64,000 bases of DNA, from contig CAITTG010000036.1 in NCBI GenBank assembly GCA_903895255.1, positions 35,172 through 99,171 on the forward strand, given 5' to 3'. Shown here piece by piece: positions 56,890-64,000 of the stretch; positions within the stretch are counted from its first letter, which is position 1; every line of letters begins with the position of its first letter. This DNA comes from an uncultured Verrucomicrobia subdivision 3 bacterium. GTDB lineage: Bacteria > Verrucomicrobiota > Verrucomicrobiia > Limisphaerales > UBA11358. The notes under the pieces were generated by a model. The model was not told the origin of the DNA. It saw only the letters and a list, made by a program, of their open reading frames with translations, and did not search any database. The position numbers and the translations under genes were made by a program.

Positions 56890-59800
56890 TCAATTTGCTT
56901 TGGAGCCAGATTCATGCAAGGGCAAAAGCACGAAAACGCGCGTGCCCTTGTCCGGTTGGCTAAGGATGTCACATTGCCCCCCCATGAGCTCAACCCTTTC
57001 CCGGATGTTTCGCAAGCCATCCGCCCCAACAATTTCCGGACCTTTTTCAAAGCCGCAGCCGTTATCTTCGACTAAAAATTGCAATTGCCCGTTGCTGGCG
57101 TGGATGGAGAGGTGTAACTCAGTTGCCCGCGAATGGCGGGCAACGTTATTGATAATCTCCTTGAAAGCCAGAAAGAAATTATAGCGATGCTCCGAGGTGA
57201 GCACTAGTTCAGGCAGTCCAGGTTGCAAATCAAACCGGCAAGCCAGGCCCAAGGGTTGAAGCAACTGTTTGGCGTATTGGCAGCAATAGTGTGCCAATGA
57301 AGCCAACGAGTCGTTGCGCGGGTTTACCGCCCAAACAATTTCATCCATCCGCTGGACGAGGTCCCGCGCGCGCACGTCGATCTCATGTAGGCAATCACGG
57401 GATTCCACCACTGGCAGGGCAGGGTTCTGGGCAAAAACACTAGTCACACTGATTTCTGTCAAGCCAGCGCCGAGGTCATCGTGCAGATCACGTGCAATCC
57501 GCGCCCGCTCACGCTCAATTTGTTGCTGCTGATGAAGTGTTTCGAGCTTGCGGCGCAGCCTCCGTGTGGTCATCTGGCGGACCATCAGCGCGCTGGTTCC
57601 GACCAGCAGGACCAAGCTCAAGGCAAGAAAGGATTTCCGCTCCCAAAGGTGAGGTTGTACAACCAGTCGAAAACTTGCCCCTGCCGCATTCCAAATGCCA
57701 TCGCTGTTTTCCGCTGTCACCCGGAAAATATACTGTCCGGCTGGCAAATGATTGTAGTCCACGCTGCGCCGCGACTCTGCGTCCAGCCAGTCCGAATCTA
57801 ATGGCTCCAGACGATATTTGAACCGCATGAAATCGGGGGCGGTAAAATCCGGCGAGGTGTAACGCACTTCGATGCTGTTCACGCCGGGGGCAACGGAAAT
57901 TTGCGGCAAATCGGCCACCATACCGGGTTTTGATAAGGCGCGCGGAATGCGGTCAGTCCAAATGGATTCCACGAGCACCGGTGGGGCGGGTTCGGTTACG
58001 CGTATGTCATCCGGTTGGACCCAGCTTCCACCCTTGGTTGTGCCAAACCACAGGATGCCATCGTGTGTTTTCACACAACTCGGGGCGAATTCGAGGGTCA
58101 GCCCCATGGTTGGCAAACCGTCATTCCGGCCAAATACCCGGCAGGGGACCGGGGGTGAACCTTCAGATTTGTCTAACAGGGATTGCTTGGCCACACACAT
58201 AACGCCCCGGCCAGAACCCAGCCAGAGATTTCCCAGGTTATCGGCGAGAATGTGCGATATATCATTATCCACCAGACCGTCTGCCTTGGTGTACCGCCGG
58301 AATTTTCCGTTATAAAATCGCAAGAGACCACCGCTCATGGTCCCGGCCCAAACCGTGTTGTTGGTTTCGGCGCATAATGCCCAAATGCGGCTCAATGGCA
58401 CATTATCCCCCGGCTGATAACTCGATAGCTGGTTGGTTTGCCATCGACATAAACTTCCGCCCATCGTGCCAAACAAAATGGCGCCATCCACAGATTCGGC
58501 CAAGGCCGCCACCACCTGATCGTTGGCGCCGGTAGGAACCACGCATCGCAAGTTTTTGCCATCATATTTCCAGAGCCCGCCAAAGTTCCCAAACCACACA
58601 TCGCCATTTTTGGTTGCGATCATTTGCCGCACGCCCAAGGGAATTTGTTCAGGGGGAATTGCCTGATGAAATTCGCCATGGTTCCAGAAGAGCAGTCCTT
58701 TAGCCCCAGTCCCGATCCATACGCGACCATCAGGCGCGCCGCATAGTACAAGGTTTTGGCTGGGGATGATATCGGACGGCAGAGCATAATTCTCGCATCT
58801 CCCACCCGCCCAGCGAGTGAGCGAGCCTCCCGCGCTGCCCAGCCATATTGCCCCCGATTGGTCTTCGGTGACTGAAGTGACCAGGGTGTCCTGCAACCCT
58901 TGAGCCCGAGTAATGGCATGAAATGATTCCTTGCGCAGCTGTATCAAGCCCCCGCGATGGTAGCCGGCCCAAAGGTTTCCCTGATGATCGCAAAAATACG
59001 TTTGGACGACCTGACTGGGCAAACCATCCTCGCTAGTGACCCGAACAAACTTACCCGTGTGGGTAACATGCGCCAAGCCTCCGGACCCCAGGGAAAACCA
59101 CAACCCACCTGCGTTATCCTCCCTTATTGACTGGAAATGTGACCAGGGTGCCTGCCGACTGCTCCAGCCGACCACCGGTTCGACCCAACGGTCACCATCG
59201 AAGAACCAGATCTTGTCATCCGTCTCCAGCCAAAACCCGTGGGATACCGGGATGATCCGCCGAACTGAAACATTTGATCCGTCAGGGCTAATGTTCACAA
59301 AGGCTCCATGGTCCCAGCGAGCGAGCTCTGTGTCGGTTCCGACCATGATTTGGCCTGAGGCGGTACTGGATAACGTTTGGATTCTACCTCCACCCATTCC
59401 TGGAGGCGCATCCATTAGCTCAAATTTATCCCCGGTAAAACGACCAATCTTTCCGCCCGAATTCAAAAACCAAAGCACGCCGTCGGCGTCTTCAAAATAA
59501 TTGACTCGCCCAGGGAATGGTGGTTTGAAGTGCCGCCAAGTCCATTGGCGGCCATCTAAATGAAGTCCGATCACCAGTTCACCGTCCAGTGTGGCAAAAG
59601 CGATGGCGCCATCATGCTCACCGATCAAGACCCCCAATTTAATCCCTTCACCAACCTTGATAAAGCCATTGTCCTGCCGCAATAACAAATTGCCCGTGGA
59701 ATCGTTCACCCAAAGATTTCCCTGCTTGTCCACCAGCAAATGGTGGATGCCGGAATTCACCATTTCAGGTGTGTTAGCGGAATTAAAATTTACGAAATTA

Positions 59801-60027
59801 ACGCCGTCAAAGCGGGACAAGCCCATCATGAGCGTGCTGACCCAAATGAATCCGTCCGGGGTCTGGGCGATGTCAGTCACCGAGCTTTGTGGCAGGCCTT
59901 CGTCCACCCCCCATGTCGTAATGCTATATTCCCCGGCTTCGGCCACACTGCTCAAACTGGCGATAGTCAGGCATAACCTCGAAAGGCCAAACCAGGCAAG
60001 CGTTAAACGGCAGATGGGGAAGACCAT
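56890..60027 (-). CDS. Propeller/triple-Tyr sensor histidine kinase
   Basis: A membrane kinase of 1045 residues, the second of this type in the window. A signal segment (PICRLTLAWFGLSRLCLTIA) is followed by many propeller blades (WGVDEGLPQSSVTDIAQTPDGF, GLSRFDG and similar). A triple-Tyr-like domain, one membrane helix (SFLALSLVLLVGTSALMV) and HisKA_3 with IARDLHDDLGAG follow. HATPase_c boxes are FLAFKEIINNVARHS and VEDNGCGFE. The start was set at the ATG just before the signal segment; the frame is open 57 codons further upstream. The regulator gene lies 32 nt downstream. A prepilin-like gene follows on the same strand. Confidence 0.88.
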   Translation of the reverse strand: MVFPICRLTLAWFGLSRLCLTIASLSSVAEAGEYSITTWGVDEGLPQSSVTDIAQTPDGFIWVSTLMMGLSRFDGVNFVNFNSANTPEMVNSGIHHLLVDKQGNLWVNDSTGNLLLRQDNGFIKVGEGIKLGVLIGEHDGAIAFATLDGELVIGLHLDGRQWTWRHFKPPFPGRVNYFEDADGVLWFLNSGGKIGRFTGDKFELMDAPPGMGGGRIQTLSSTASGQIMVGTDTELARWDHGAFVNISPDGSNVSVRRIIPVSHGFWLETDDKIWFFDGDRWVEPVVGWSSRQAPWSHFQSIREDNAGGLWFSLGSGGLAHVTHTGKFVRVTSEDGLPSQVVQTYFCDHQGNLWAGYHRGGLIQLRKESFHAITRAQGLQDTLVTSVTEDQSGAIWLGSAGGSLTRWAGGRCENYALPSDIIPSQNLVLCGAPDGRVWIGTGAKGLLFWNHGEFHQAIPPEQIPLGVRQMIATKNGDVWFGNFGGLWKYDGKNLRCVVPTGANDQVVAALAESVDGAILFGTMGGSLCRWQTNQLSSYQPGDNVPLSRIWALCAETNNTVWAGTMSGGLLRFYNGKFRRYTKADGLVDNDISHILADNLGNLWLGSGRGVMCVAKQSLLDKSEGSPPVPCRVFGRNDGLPTMGLTLEFAPSCVKTHDGILWFGTTKGGSWVQPDDIRVTEPAPPVLVESIWTDRIPRALSKPGMVADLPQISVAPGVNSIEVRYTSPDFTAPDFMRFKYRLEPLDSDWLDAESRRSVDYNHLPAGQYIFRVTAENSDGIWNAAGASFRLVVQPHLWERKSFLALSLVLLVGTSALMVRQMTTRRLRRKLETLHQQQQIERERARIARDLHDDLGAGLTEISVTSVFAQNPALPVVESRDCLHEIDVRARDLVQRMDEIVWAVNPRNDSLASLAHYCCQYAKQLLQPLGLACRFDLQPGLPELVLTSEHRYNFFLAFKEIINNVARHSRATELHLSIHASNGQLQFLVEDNGCGFEKGPEIVGADGLRNIRERVELMGGQCDILSQPDKGTRVFVLLPLHESGSKAN

Positions 60028-60204
60028 GGGGTTAAAATATCTGATTAGCTCCAAAAGGCAATGGTTCTGCCGGCGGGACATTTCCAATGCCCCCACTGTC
60101 ATTGGGCCTTTACCCGCGCGCGCAACCCCGAGCATGCGGCCAAGCCCTGGCAAAAACCTATCATCCTGGCCGACGTCCACCCCCAGCTTTAATAGCAATC
60201 ACGA

Positions 60205-60438
60205 TTAAATTTTATCCTGCAGATACTGGGGAAATAAGCTCGTAATCGGCGTTTCCAAAGCGTTGGCAAGCCGCACGATGGTGAATAGCGATATGTTGCG
60301 CGCACCCCGTTCCACATCCGATATATACGTCCGATGCAGCCCGGCTAAAAGGGCCAGCCGGTCCTGGGAATACTTTTTGGCGAGTCGTAATTCCCGGATA
60401 TTCTGGCCAAAAATTTTTAAAACGACTTCGTTATTCAC
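60205..60438 (-). CDS. Small XRE-family regulator
   Basis: Seventy-seven residues, a stand-alone HTH (FGQNIRELRLAKKYSQDRLAL then LHRTYISDVERGARN and IVRLANALETPITSLFP). Typical of auto-regulating or prophage-type regulators. Divergent from the thymidylate-kinase-like gene and just upstream of the kinase gene. Confidence 0.85.
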   Translation of the reverse strand: MNNEVVLKIFGQNIRELRLAKKYSQDRLALLAGLHRTYISDVERGARNISLFTIVRLANALETPITSLFPQYLQDKI

Positions 60439-60558
60439 TTTTTTACCTTAACTGATTGACTATTCCGCATCAATTGGCAACACCATTCGCCAGCCTTTTG
60501 GGGCATTGCACTTTTGGGCCGGCAGCTCCTGGCCGCCGTCCACCCCCCGTTTTGACCC

Positions 60559-61365
60559 GTGAAAAAACCTGACACGCCTTTGCTGGTAAATCTTCCGTGG
60601 ATAAACCAGCTCTATTTTGGCGACATCCTCCAGTCCTTGATTTTATCACCCCACCGTGTACCGGAAAATTGTACCTATGGAAAACGTGGAATGGCCTCTC
60701 TATGCAAACATTATTACGACTCGCTCAAGTTGCATGAGGTATTTACCAAAAGGCAACTTGCCCCAACGGAAACGCATTTTTGTGCAGCGAACGATCGGAC
60801 ACCCTCGGTCCAGTTTGGGGATGAATTCTATTTGGCGGAGGATCCAGCGGCCTGGTCTGGCTTCACCGGACCCCTCGAAGAGGAGCTTGAGGCTTTTATC
60901 AAGGACCGCATGGAGCATGTCGAATCCAGAATTGATCCCGCATTGCAAGCCGGGGCTGTCGTTTTGGTTGACCGTTATTATTTTTCCAATATGGCCTATC
61001 AAGGTGCCCGGGGGATGTCCCCTGACGTCATACGCCTGAGGAATGAGGCCTTCGCTCCGGAGCCCAATCTTCTGGTGCTTTTGGATTTGGAACCCAAATG
61101 CGGCCTTGAACGTATTCGCACCCGGGGCGATCGCGCCAACCATTTTGAAGAAACCGGCACCCTGCTCAAGGCCCGCCAAATATTTCTCGGGATTAAAAAG
61201 CCCTATTTGTTCGTGATCGATGCGCTCAAGCCGGTGGATGAAATTACTAATTTAAGTGTCCGGCAATTCACCACCCTGCAGACCAATCGAATCGCGGCAT
61301 CTTCCCTGTCGCCCGAACAAAAATTGAATGCCACCATGGCCCTTTTAGGCGGCGGCGAATTGTAA
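60559..61365 (+). CDS. Thymidylate-kinase-like protein lacking the P-loop
   Basis: A 268-residue protein. From about residue 105 onward it matches dTMP kinase well: IKDRMEHVESRIDPALQAG, VVLVDRYYFSNMAYQGARG (DRY loop about 138-152), then LVLLDLEPKCGLERIRTRG and the following FEE segment. The first 100 residues lack the expected FEGxDGxGKST P-loop and match nothing recognised. No upstream frame supplies a P-loop. It may be a broken or chimeric kinase, or one needing another subunit. The start is GTG. Confidence 0.55.
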   Translation: MKKPDTPLLVNLPWINQLYFGDILQSLILSPHRVPENCTYGKRGMASLCKHYYDSLKLHEVFTKRQLAPTETHFCAANDRTPSVQFGDEFYLAEDPAAWSGFTGPLEEELEAFIKDRMEHVESRIDPALQAGAVVLVDRYYFSNMAYQGARGMSPDVIRLRNEAFAPEPNLLVLLDLEPKCGLERIRTRGDRANHFEETGTLLKARQIFLGIKKPYLFVIDALKPVDEITNLSVRQFTTLQTNRIAASSLSPEQKLNATMALLGGGEL

Positions 61366-61488
61366 AAGAATGGCAGGGGCTGCCATGAATTAACCCGGCA
61401 GCAAACGTCCGAAACGTGCCTGCTGGTTTCTATGTAAATCCCGTCGGTCTCTCAAATCAAGCGCATTAAATTCCTTGGTCATCCTTTC

Positions 61489-61707
61489 ATGAAAACCAAA
61501 AACCGGACGATTAAATTAGCCACTTTCAGAAATTTGGACGGAAACGCCTCGATGGCCTTGTTTTATTTGGGGATGGCGGCGCACACGGTTAGCATCTATC
61601 ATGGCCGGGACGCAAAAATCACCAAATCTTGGCGCGCGGTGATGGCCCAAATCGAGAGCCTGCGCCATGAGACCAAAGCCGCCTTCAAAGACAGGATTTC
61701 AAATTAA
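61489..61707 (+). CDS. Small hypothetical protein
   Basis: Seventy-two residues, basic overall (MKTKNRTIKLATFRNLDGNA at the start), with a moderately hydrophobic middle (MALFYLGMAAHTVSIYHG). No family recognised. It lies 123 nt after the kinase-like gene on the same strand. Real gene uncertain. Confidence 0.45.
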   Translation: MKTKNRTIKLATFRNLDGNASMALFYLGMAAHTVSIYHGRDAKITKSWRAVMAQIESLRHETKAAFKDRISN

Positions 61708-61743
61708 ACTAAGCCGAGCTTGTCCTGAAAGTGCATTCGTTAA

Positions 61744-62403
61744 TCAGCCTTTCTTGTGCTCTGCAGGAATCACAAGCTTTCCGCATAAGCATTCACGACT
61801 GACATCATCCAGGTATTTACTCAAAGCCGCCTGGGCAGTGTGAACATTTTTAACCGGAAAATCGTGATTTTGGCAGACAAATTCCTTTTTTTGAATCGGA
61901 AAAGGTGCACCCGTTAACTCCGCCTTCCAGCTTAAAAATGCAGTCTCAAATTTTGCAGCCTCATCGTCTCGCAATAAACTTTTTGCCCGAGTCATCGTAC
62001 CAGCGCATGATTTTAAACACAGCATTATGGCCGTCTGAGAATTTTTGTGGGATTTTTGAGAAAATGAAGTTAGATTTATAACAACCTGACTTGCAACGTC
62101 TTCTGATCTTTTTCGCAGTTCATCTATTGCGTTGAGAAATTCCTTTTGAAGCATCTGCTTGATGCGGTTCTTTTCCTGATATGCATTTGTGATTACTGTC
62201 GTAAGAATCGAAATTACTATTGTAATGATGGTTTCAACGACAATATTTGATTTTTCAATATAAATTGGCCCTTTTTCAGATCCATGAGAATCGTTTGCAA
62301 ACGTTGTTGAAGGATTATTCGAGAACGTTGCCTCCGCCAAGGCATTGGCCAAGGCGAAGGTAATCGTAAGGGCAAAAAGAAGAATTAGGTTCAGCCGAAT
62401 CAC
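61744..62403 (-). CDS. Membrane protein of the ATPase/STAS cassette
   Basis: A protein of 219 residues starting at a GTG that gives a hydrophobic N-terminus (RLNLILLFALTITFALANAL). It has a second membrane segment (NIVVETIITIVISILTTVIT) and a soluble helical tail with a Cys-rich end (ECLCGKLVIP). No family recognised. The gene follows the STAS-like gene closely and on the same strand, so all three are likely one operon. A sensor or effector role is plausible. Confidence 0.6.
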   Translation of the reverse strand: MIRLNLILLFALTITFALANALAEATFSNNPSTTFANDSHGSEKGPIYIEKSNIVVETIITIVISILTTVITNAYQEKNRIKQMLQKEFLNAIDELRKRSEDVASQVVINLTSFSQKSHKNSQTAIMLCLKSCAGTMTRAKSLLRDDEAAKFETAFLSWKAELTGAPFPIQKKEFVCQNHDFPVKNVHTAQAALSKYLDDVSRECLCGKLVIPAEHKKG

Positions 62404-62419
62404 ATGGTCACCAGATCGA

Positions 62420-62734
62420 TTAAGCCTTGTGTGCGAGCATACACTCCTCAATTTCCCTCAAAGCTAATGGATCATCTGTCAACTTAATGACGAGTTTCTG
62501 CTTCATCAAATCGTATCCAATCTGTTCGGATAAAACACCAAAAACTTCGTCAATAAAGGAAGATGGAAAACCAACTGCTCCGTCCAAATTCAACACCACG
62601 GTATTAAATTTGTCTAATGCTGGGCGAAGGATTTTTTCACGAAACTGCTGCCCGGAATGATCCCCATGGATTTCCAAACGGCCACCAGGGCAATCAGTGA
62701 AATCTTGAACAAAGTTAATAGTGGTTTCGCTCAT
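62420..62734 (-). CDS. STAS-like (DUF4325-type) protein
   Basis: A 104-residue protein. Core pattern: GDHSGQQFREKILRPAL, then VVLNLDGAVGFPSSFIDEVFGVLS, similar to STAS-like DUF4325 proteins (a conserved strand followed by a Ser/Ser-Phe loop). The ATG was chosen for its AGGAA ribosome-binding site. Its partner is the adjacent ATPase gene, as in partner-switch systems where a kinase-fold protein binds a STAS protein. Confidence 0.75.
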   Translation of the reverse strand: MSETTINFVQDFTDCPGGRLEIHGDHSGQQFREKILRPALDKFNTVVLNLDGAVGFPSSFIDEVFGVLSEQIGYDLMKQKLVIKLTDDPLALREIEECMLAHKA

Positions 62735-62776
62735 ATGCAATTTCCTCGCACAATTAGGATAGTAAACCACGGATTC

Positions 62777-63832
62777 TCAGTTTTGCAACCGCCAAATTAT
62801 AAGGGTGCCGTCAAATCGTGTTTCGTAATTGTACTCGGTAGTGCCAGCTTTCGAGAAAATACATCGGCTTTTGTGCGAAACAATCATCAATTCGCCGGCT
62901 TTTGCAGCGTCGATAAACCTCTTCAAAGTAGGCAAGCCACGGCCTCTGGTTGGGTCTTTTGTGCTGGAATAATGTCCCTCAACGACAGCTTTAACGATAA
63001 GCTCAGAGTCTGATTGCGAAAGCGGGCCCAGTTTGTCTTTTACTCGAACCCGAATGGTTTTCGGGATGCCGTAACCTTGGTCAAAAAAGCAGAAAAATAC
63101 CTCGTGCGTTTGGGGGTCACGAAATCCAAGTAGCCACCATCTGTTAAAGTGGTATTTTCCCTTGTCCGCTAATGGATATGCATGTTTCATCACGTTATCC
63201 ATGCATTCAATTATTGCCGGGTAAAGAGCTTTCTTGCTTTCTTCGGCAACTTTTAGCTCTGGCATGTAATGCTGTACCAGTTCTTTTGCCACCGTTCCAA
63301 TGGTGTGGTTGCCTGTTCTATGCTGAATATATTGCCGCGAATTCCCTGGCGTCTTTCTCCAGTTGATCCCTTTAAAATAATCCCAATATCCAACCTCGCC
63401 AAGCAATTCACGGACTTCTTGATTTTTAATATCCGTTCCTCGCCATTTGCAACGGGGTAAAATCTTTGAACCCCTTACAATTTCAGCGATTAAAACAAGT
63501 GCGGCCGCAGGGCTAATTTTTACCAACGCTGAATGATTTATCCTGATGGAATGAGGCTTGATTTTAAATATAAGTCGGCGAAACGCCGCAAAAAACATTA
63601 TCGTTTCGTCAAAGTTTATATCAAAATCCAACGTTGGTGGAAATGATAGTTGAAAATTGGTGGCTGGAGGTCCACTGCGCCGCGATTCAGGCCTGATTTT
63701 GCTGAATTTGCTTTCGTACTTAGCTTTGTGTCTTAGGCGCTTTTTAAGCTTTTTACGTCTTCTTAAAGTGCGCCATTTGCGTATTCGTGAAATACGCAAT
63801 TGACGTTCTTTTGTCTTGCTCACCCACCCCAT
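62777..63832 (-). CDS. Histidine-kinase-fold ATPase protein
   Basis: A 351-residue protein. The C-terminal 170 residues show a GHKL ATPase: N-box PAIIECMDNVMKHAYP, G1 FFDQGYGIP, and the GRGLPTLKRFID lid region. No dimerisation His domain is visible. The N-terminus is very basic (about residues 1-50, RKWRTLRRRKKLKKRLRHK), suggesting nucleic acid binding. Such stand-alone ATPases coupled to STAS-like proteins are seen in phage and defence contexts (from memory). It lies next to an IS5-family element. Confidence 0.75.
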   Translation of the reverse strand: MGWVSKTKERQLRISRIRKWRTLRRRKKLKKRLRHKAKYESKFSKIRPESRRSGPPATNFQLSFPPTLDFDINFDETIMFFAAFRRLIFKIKPHSIRINHSALVKISPAAALVLIAEIVRGSKILPRCKWRGTDIKNQEVRELLGEVGYWDYFKGINWRKTPGNSRQYIQHRTGNHTIGTVAKELVQHYMPELKVAEESKKALYPAIIECMDNVMKHAYPLADKGKYHFNRWWLLGFRDPQTHEVFFCFFDQGYGIPKTIRVRVKDKLGPLSQSDSELIVKAVVEGHYSSTKDPTRGRGLPTLKRFIDAAKAGELMIVSHKSRCIFSKAGTTEYNYETRFDGTLIIWRLQN

Positions 63833-63864
63833 TTAAACCTCAAAATTTGCTGATTAATGCGCTA

Positions 63865-64000
63865 GGGCCTGTTAACACTAATTGACATTGGCGGAATTTG
63901 CGGTATTCTCGCCGGGCAATGGAACTAACCGAGGGCCAGTTTCAACGCATTGCCGATTGCCTGCCGCGTCAACGTGGCAACGTCGGCATGACCAATTTGC
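63865..64000 (+). mobile_element. IS5-family insertion sequence, left end only
   Basis: The terminal repeat-like GGGCCTGTTAACACTAATTG starts at 63865; the rest lies beyond the window. It resembles IS5-family (IS427-like) ends that begin GGG(C/T)CTGTT. The transposase start follows at 63919. Confidence 0.6.
63919..64000 (+). CDS. IS5-family transposase, first 27 codons
   Basis: Starts MELTEGQFQRIADCLPRQRG, the usual opening of IS5-type transposases (LTxxQwxxIxxxLPxxRG). Truncated by the window end. Confidence 0.75.
   Translation, partial: MELTEGQFQRIADCLPRQRGNVGMTNL

Overview
The window looks like chromosomal DNA of a Verrucomicrobiota bacterium, most like the Pedosphaera/Limisphaera side of the phylum. 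This is an inference from gene content: giant exported proteins built of autotransporter-associated beta-strand repeats, GH29 and GH95 alpha-L-fucosidases, very large propeller/triple-Tyr sensor kinases, and an H-X9-DG type prepilin-like protein. No rRNA, intact tRNA or CRISPR array was seen.

Layout. (1) 1-15.6 kb, + strand: a glycan-degradation and sensing block. It holds the end of one beta-repeat surface protein, a 1742-residue GH128-like enzyme, two alpha-L-fucosidases (GH29, GH95) and a histidine kinase/response regulator pair. (2) 15.6-17.1 kb: a scar with a second, partial copy of the atpG 3' end joined to a fragment of an HTH gene, then about 0.9 kb with no gene. (3) 17.2-37.0 kb, all - strand: an energy module. 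A cyclic-nucleotide-binding protein, RpiB, phosphoglucomutase and alpha-glucan phosphorylase form an ATGA-coupled operon. It is followed by acetate kinase, an MscS channel, phosphoketolase, class I fructose-bisphosphate aldolase and a complete N-type ATPase operon (atpDCQRBEFAG). Read together, these genes can take stored glucan to acetyl-phosphate, acetate and ATP without complete glycolysis, next to a rotary pump that can spend or make ATP. A shared palindrome (ATGGGGT-N4-ACCCCA type) precedes several of the transcription units. The block is bracketed by 19-bp direct repeats that look like a tRNA 3' end.

(4) 37.2-38.2 kb: a decayed YwqK/MORN-like gene and tRNA-like remnants. (5) 38.3-44.8 kb: a defence-like island. 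It holds a bacterial ubiquitin-like operon (tandem beta-grasp Ubl, ThiF/E1, DUF6527), divergent from an XRE regulator and ImmA/IrrE protease, then an HNH nuclease, a PD-(D/E)XK-like protein and a Fic AMP-transferase. (6) 45.0-46.2 kb: an IS3-family element with a programmed -1 frameshift motif and an in-frame stop in orfB. (7) 46.6-55 kb: a zinc-ribbon membrane protein, small XRE protein, beta-propeller glycosidase, LRR/Ig surface protein, DUF4236 protein and small ORFs. (8) 55-60.4 kb: prepilin-like protein, a second kinase/regulator pair and a small XRE protein. (9) 60.5-64 kb: a thymidylate-kinase-like protein without a P-loop, an ATPase/STAS-like/membrane-protein cassette, and the start of an IS5-family element that runs off the window.

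Functional calls rest on motifs read by eye. No database search was possible, so family names are from memory and subfamily assignments are tentative.
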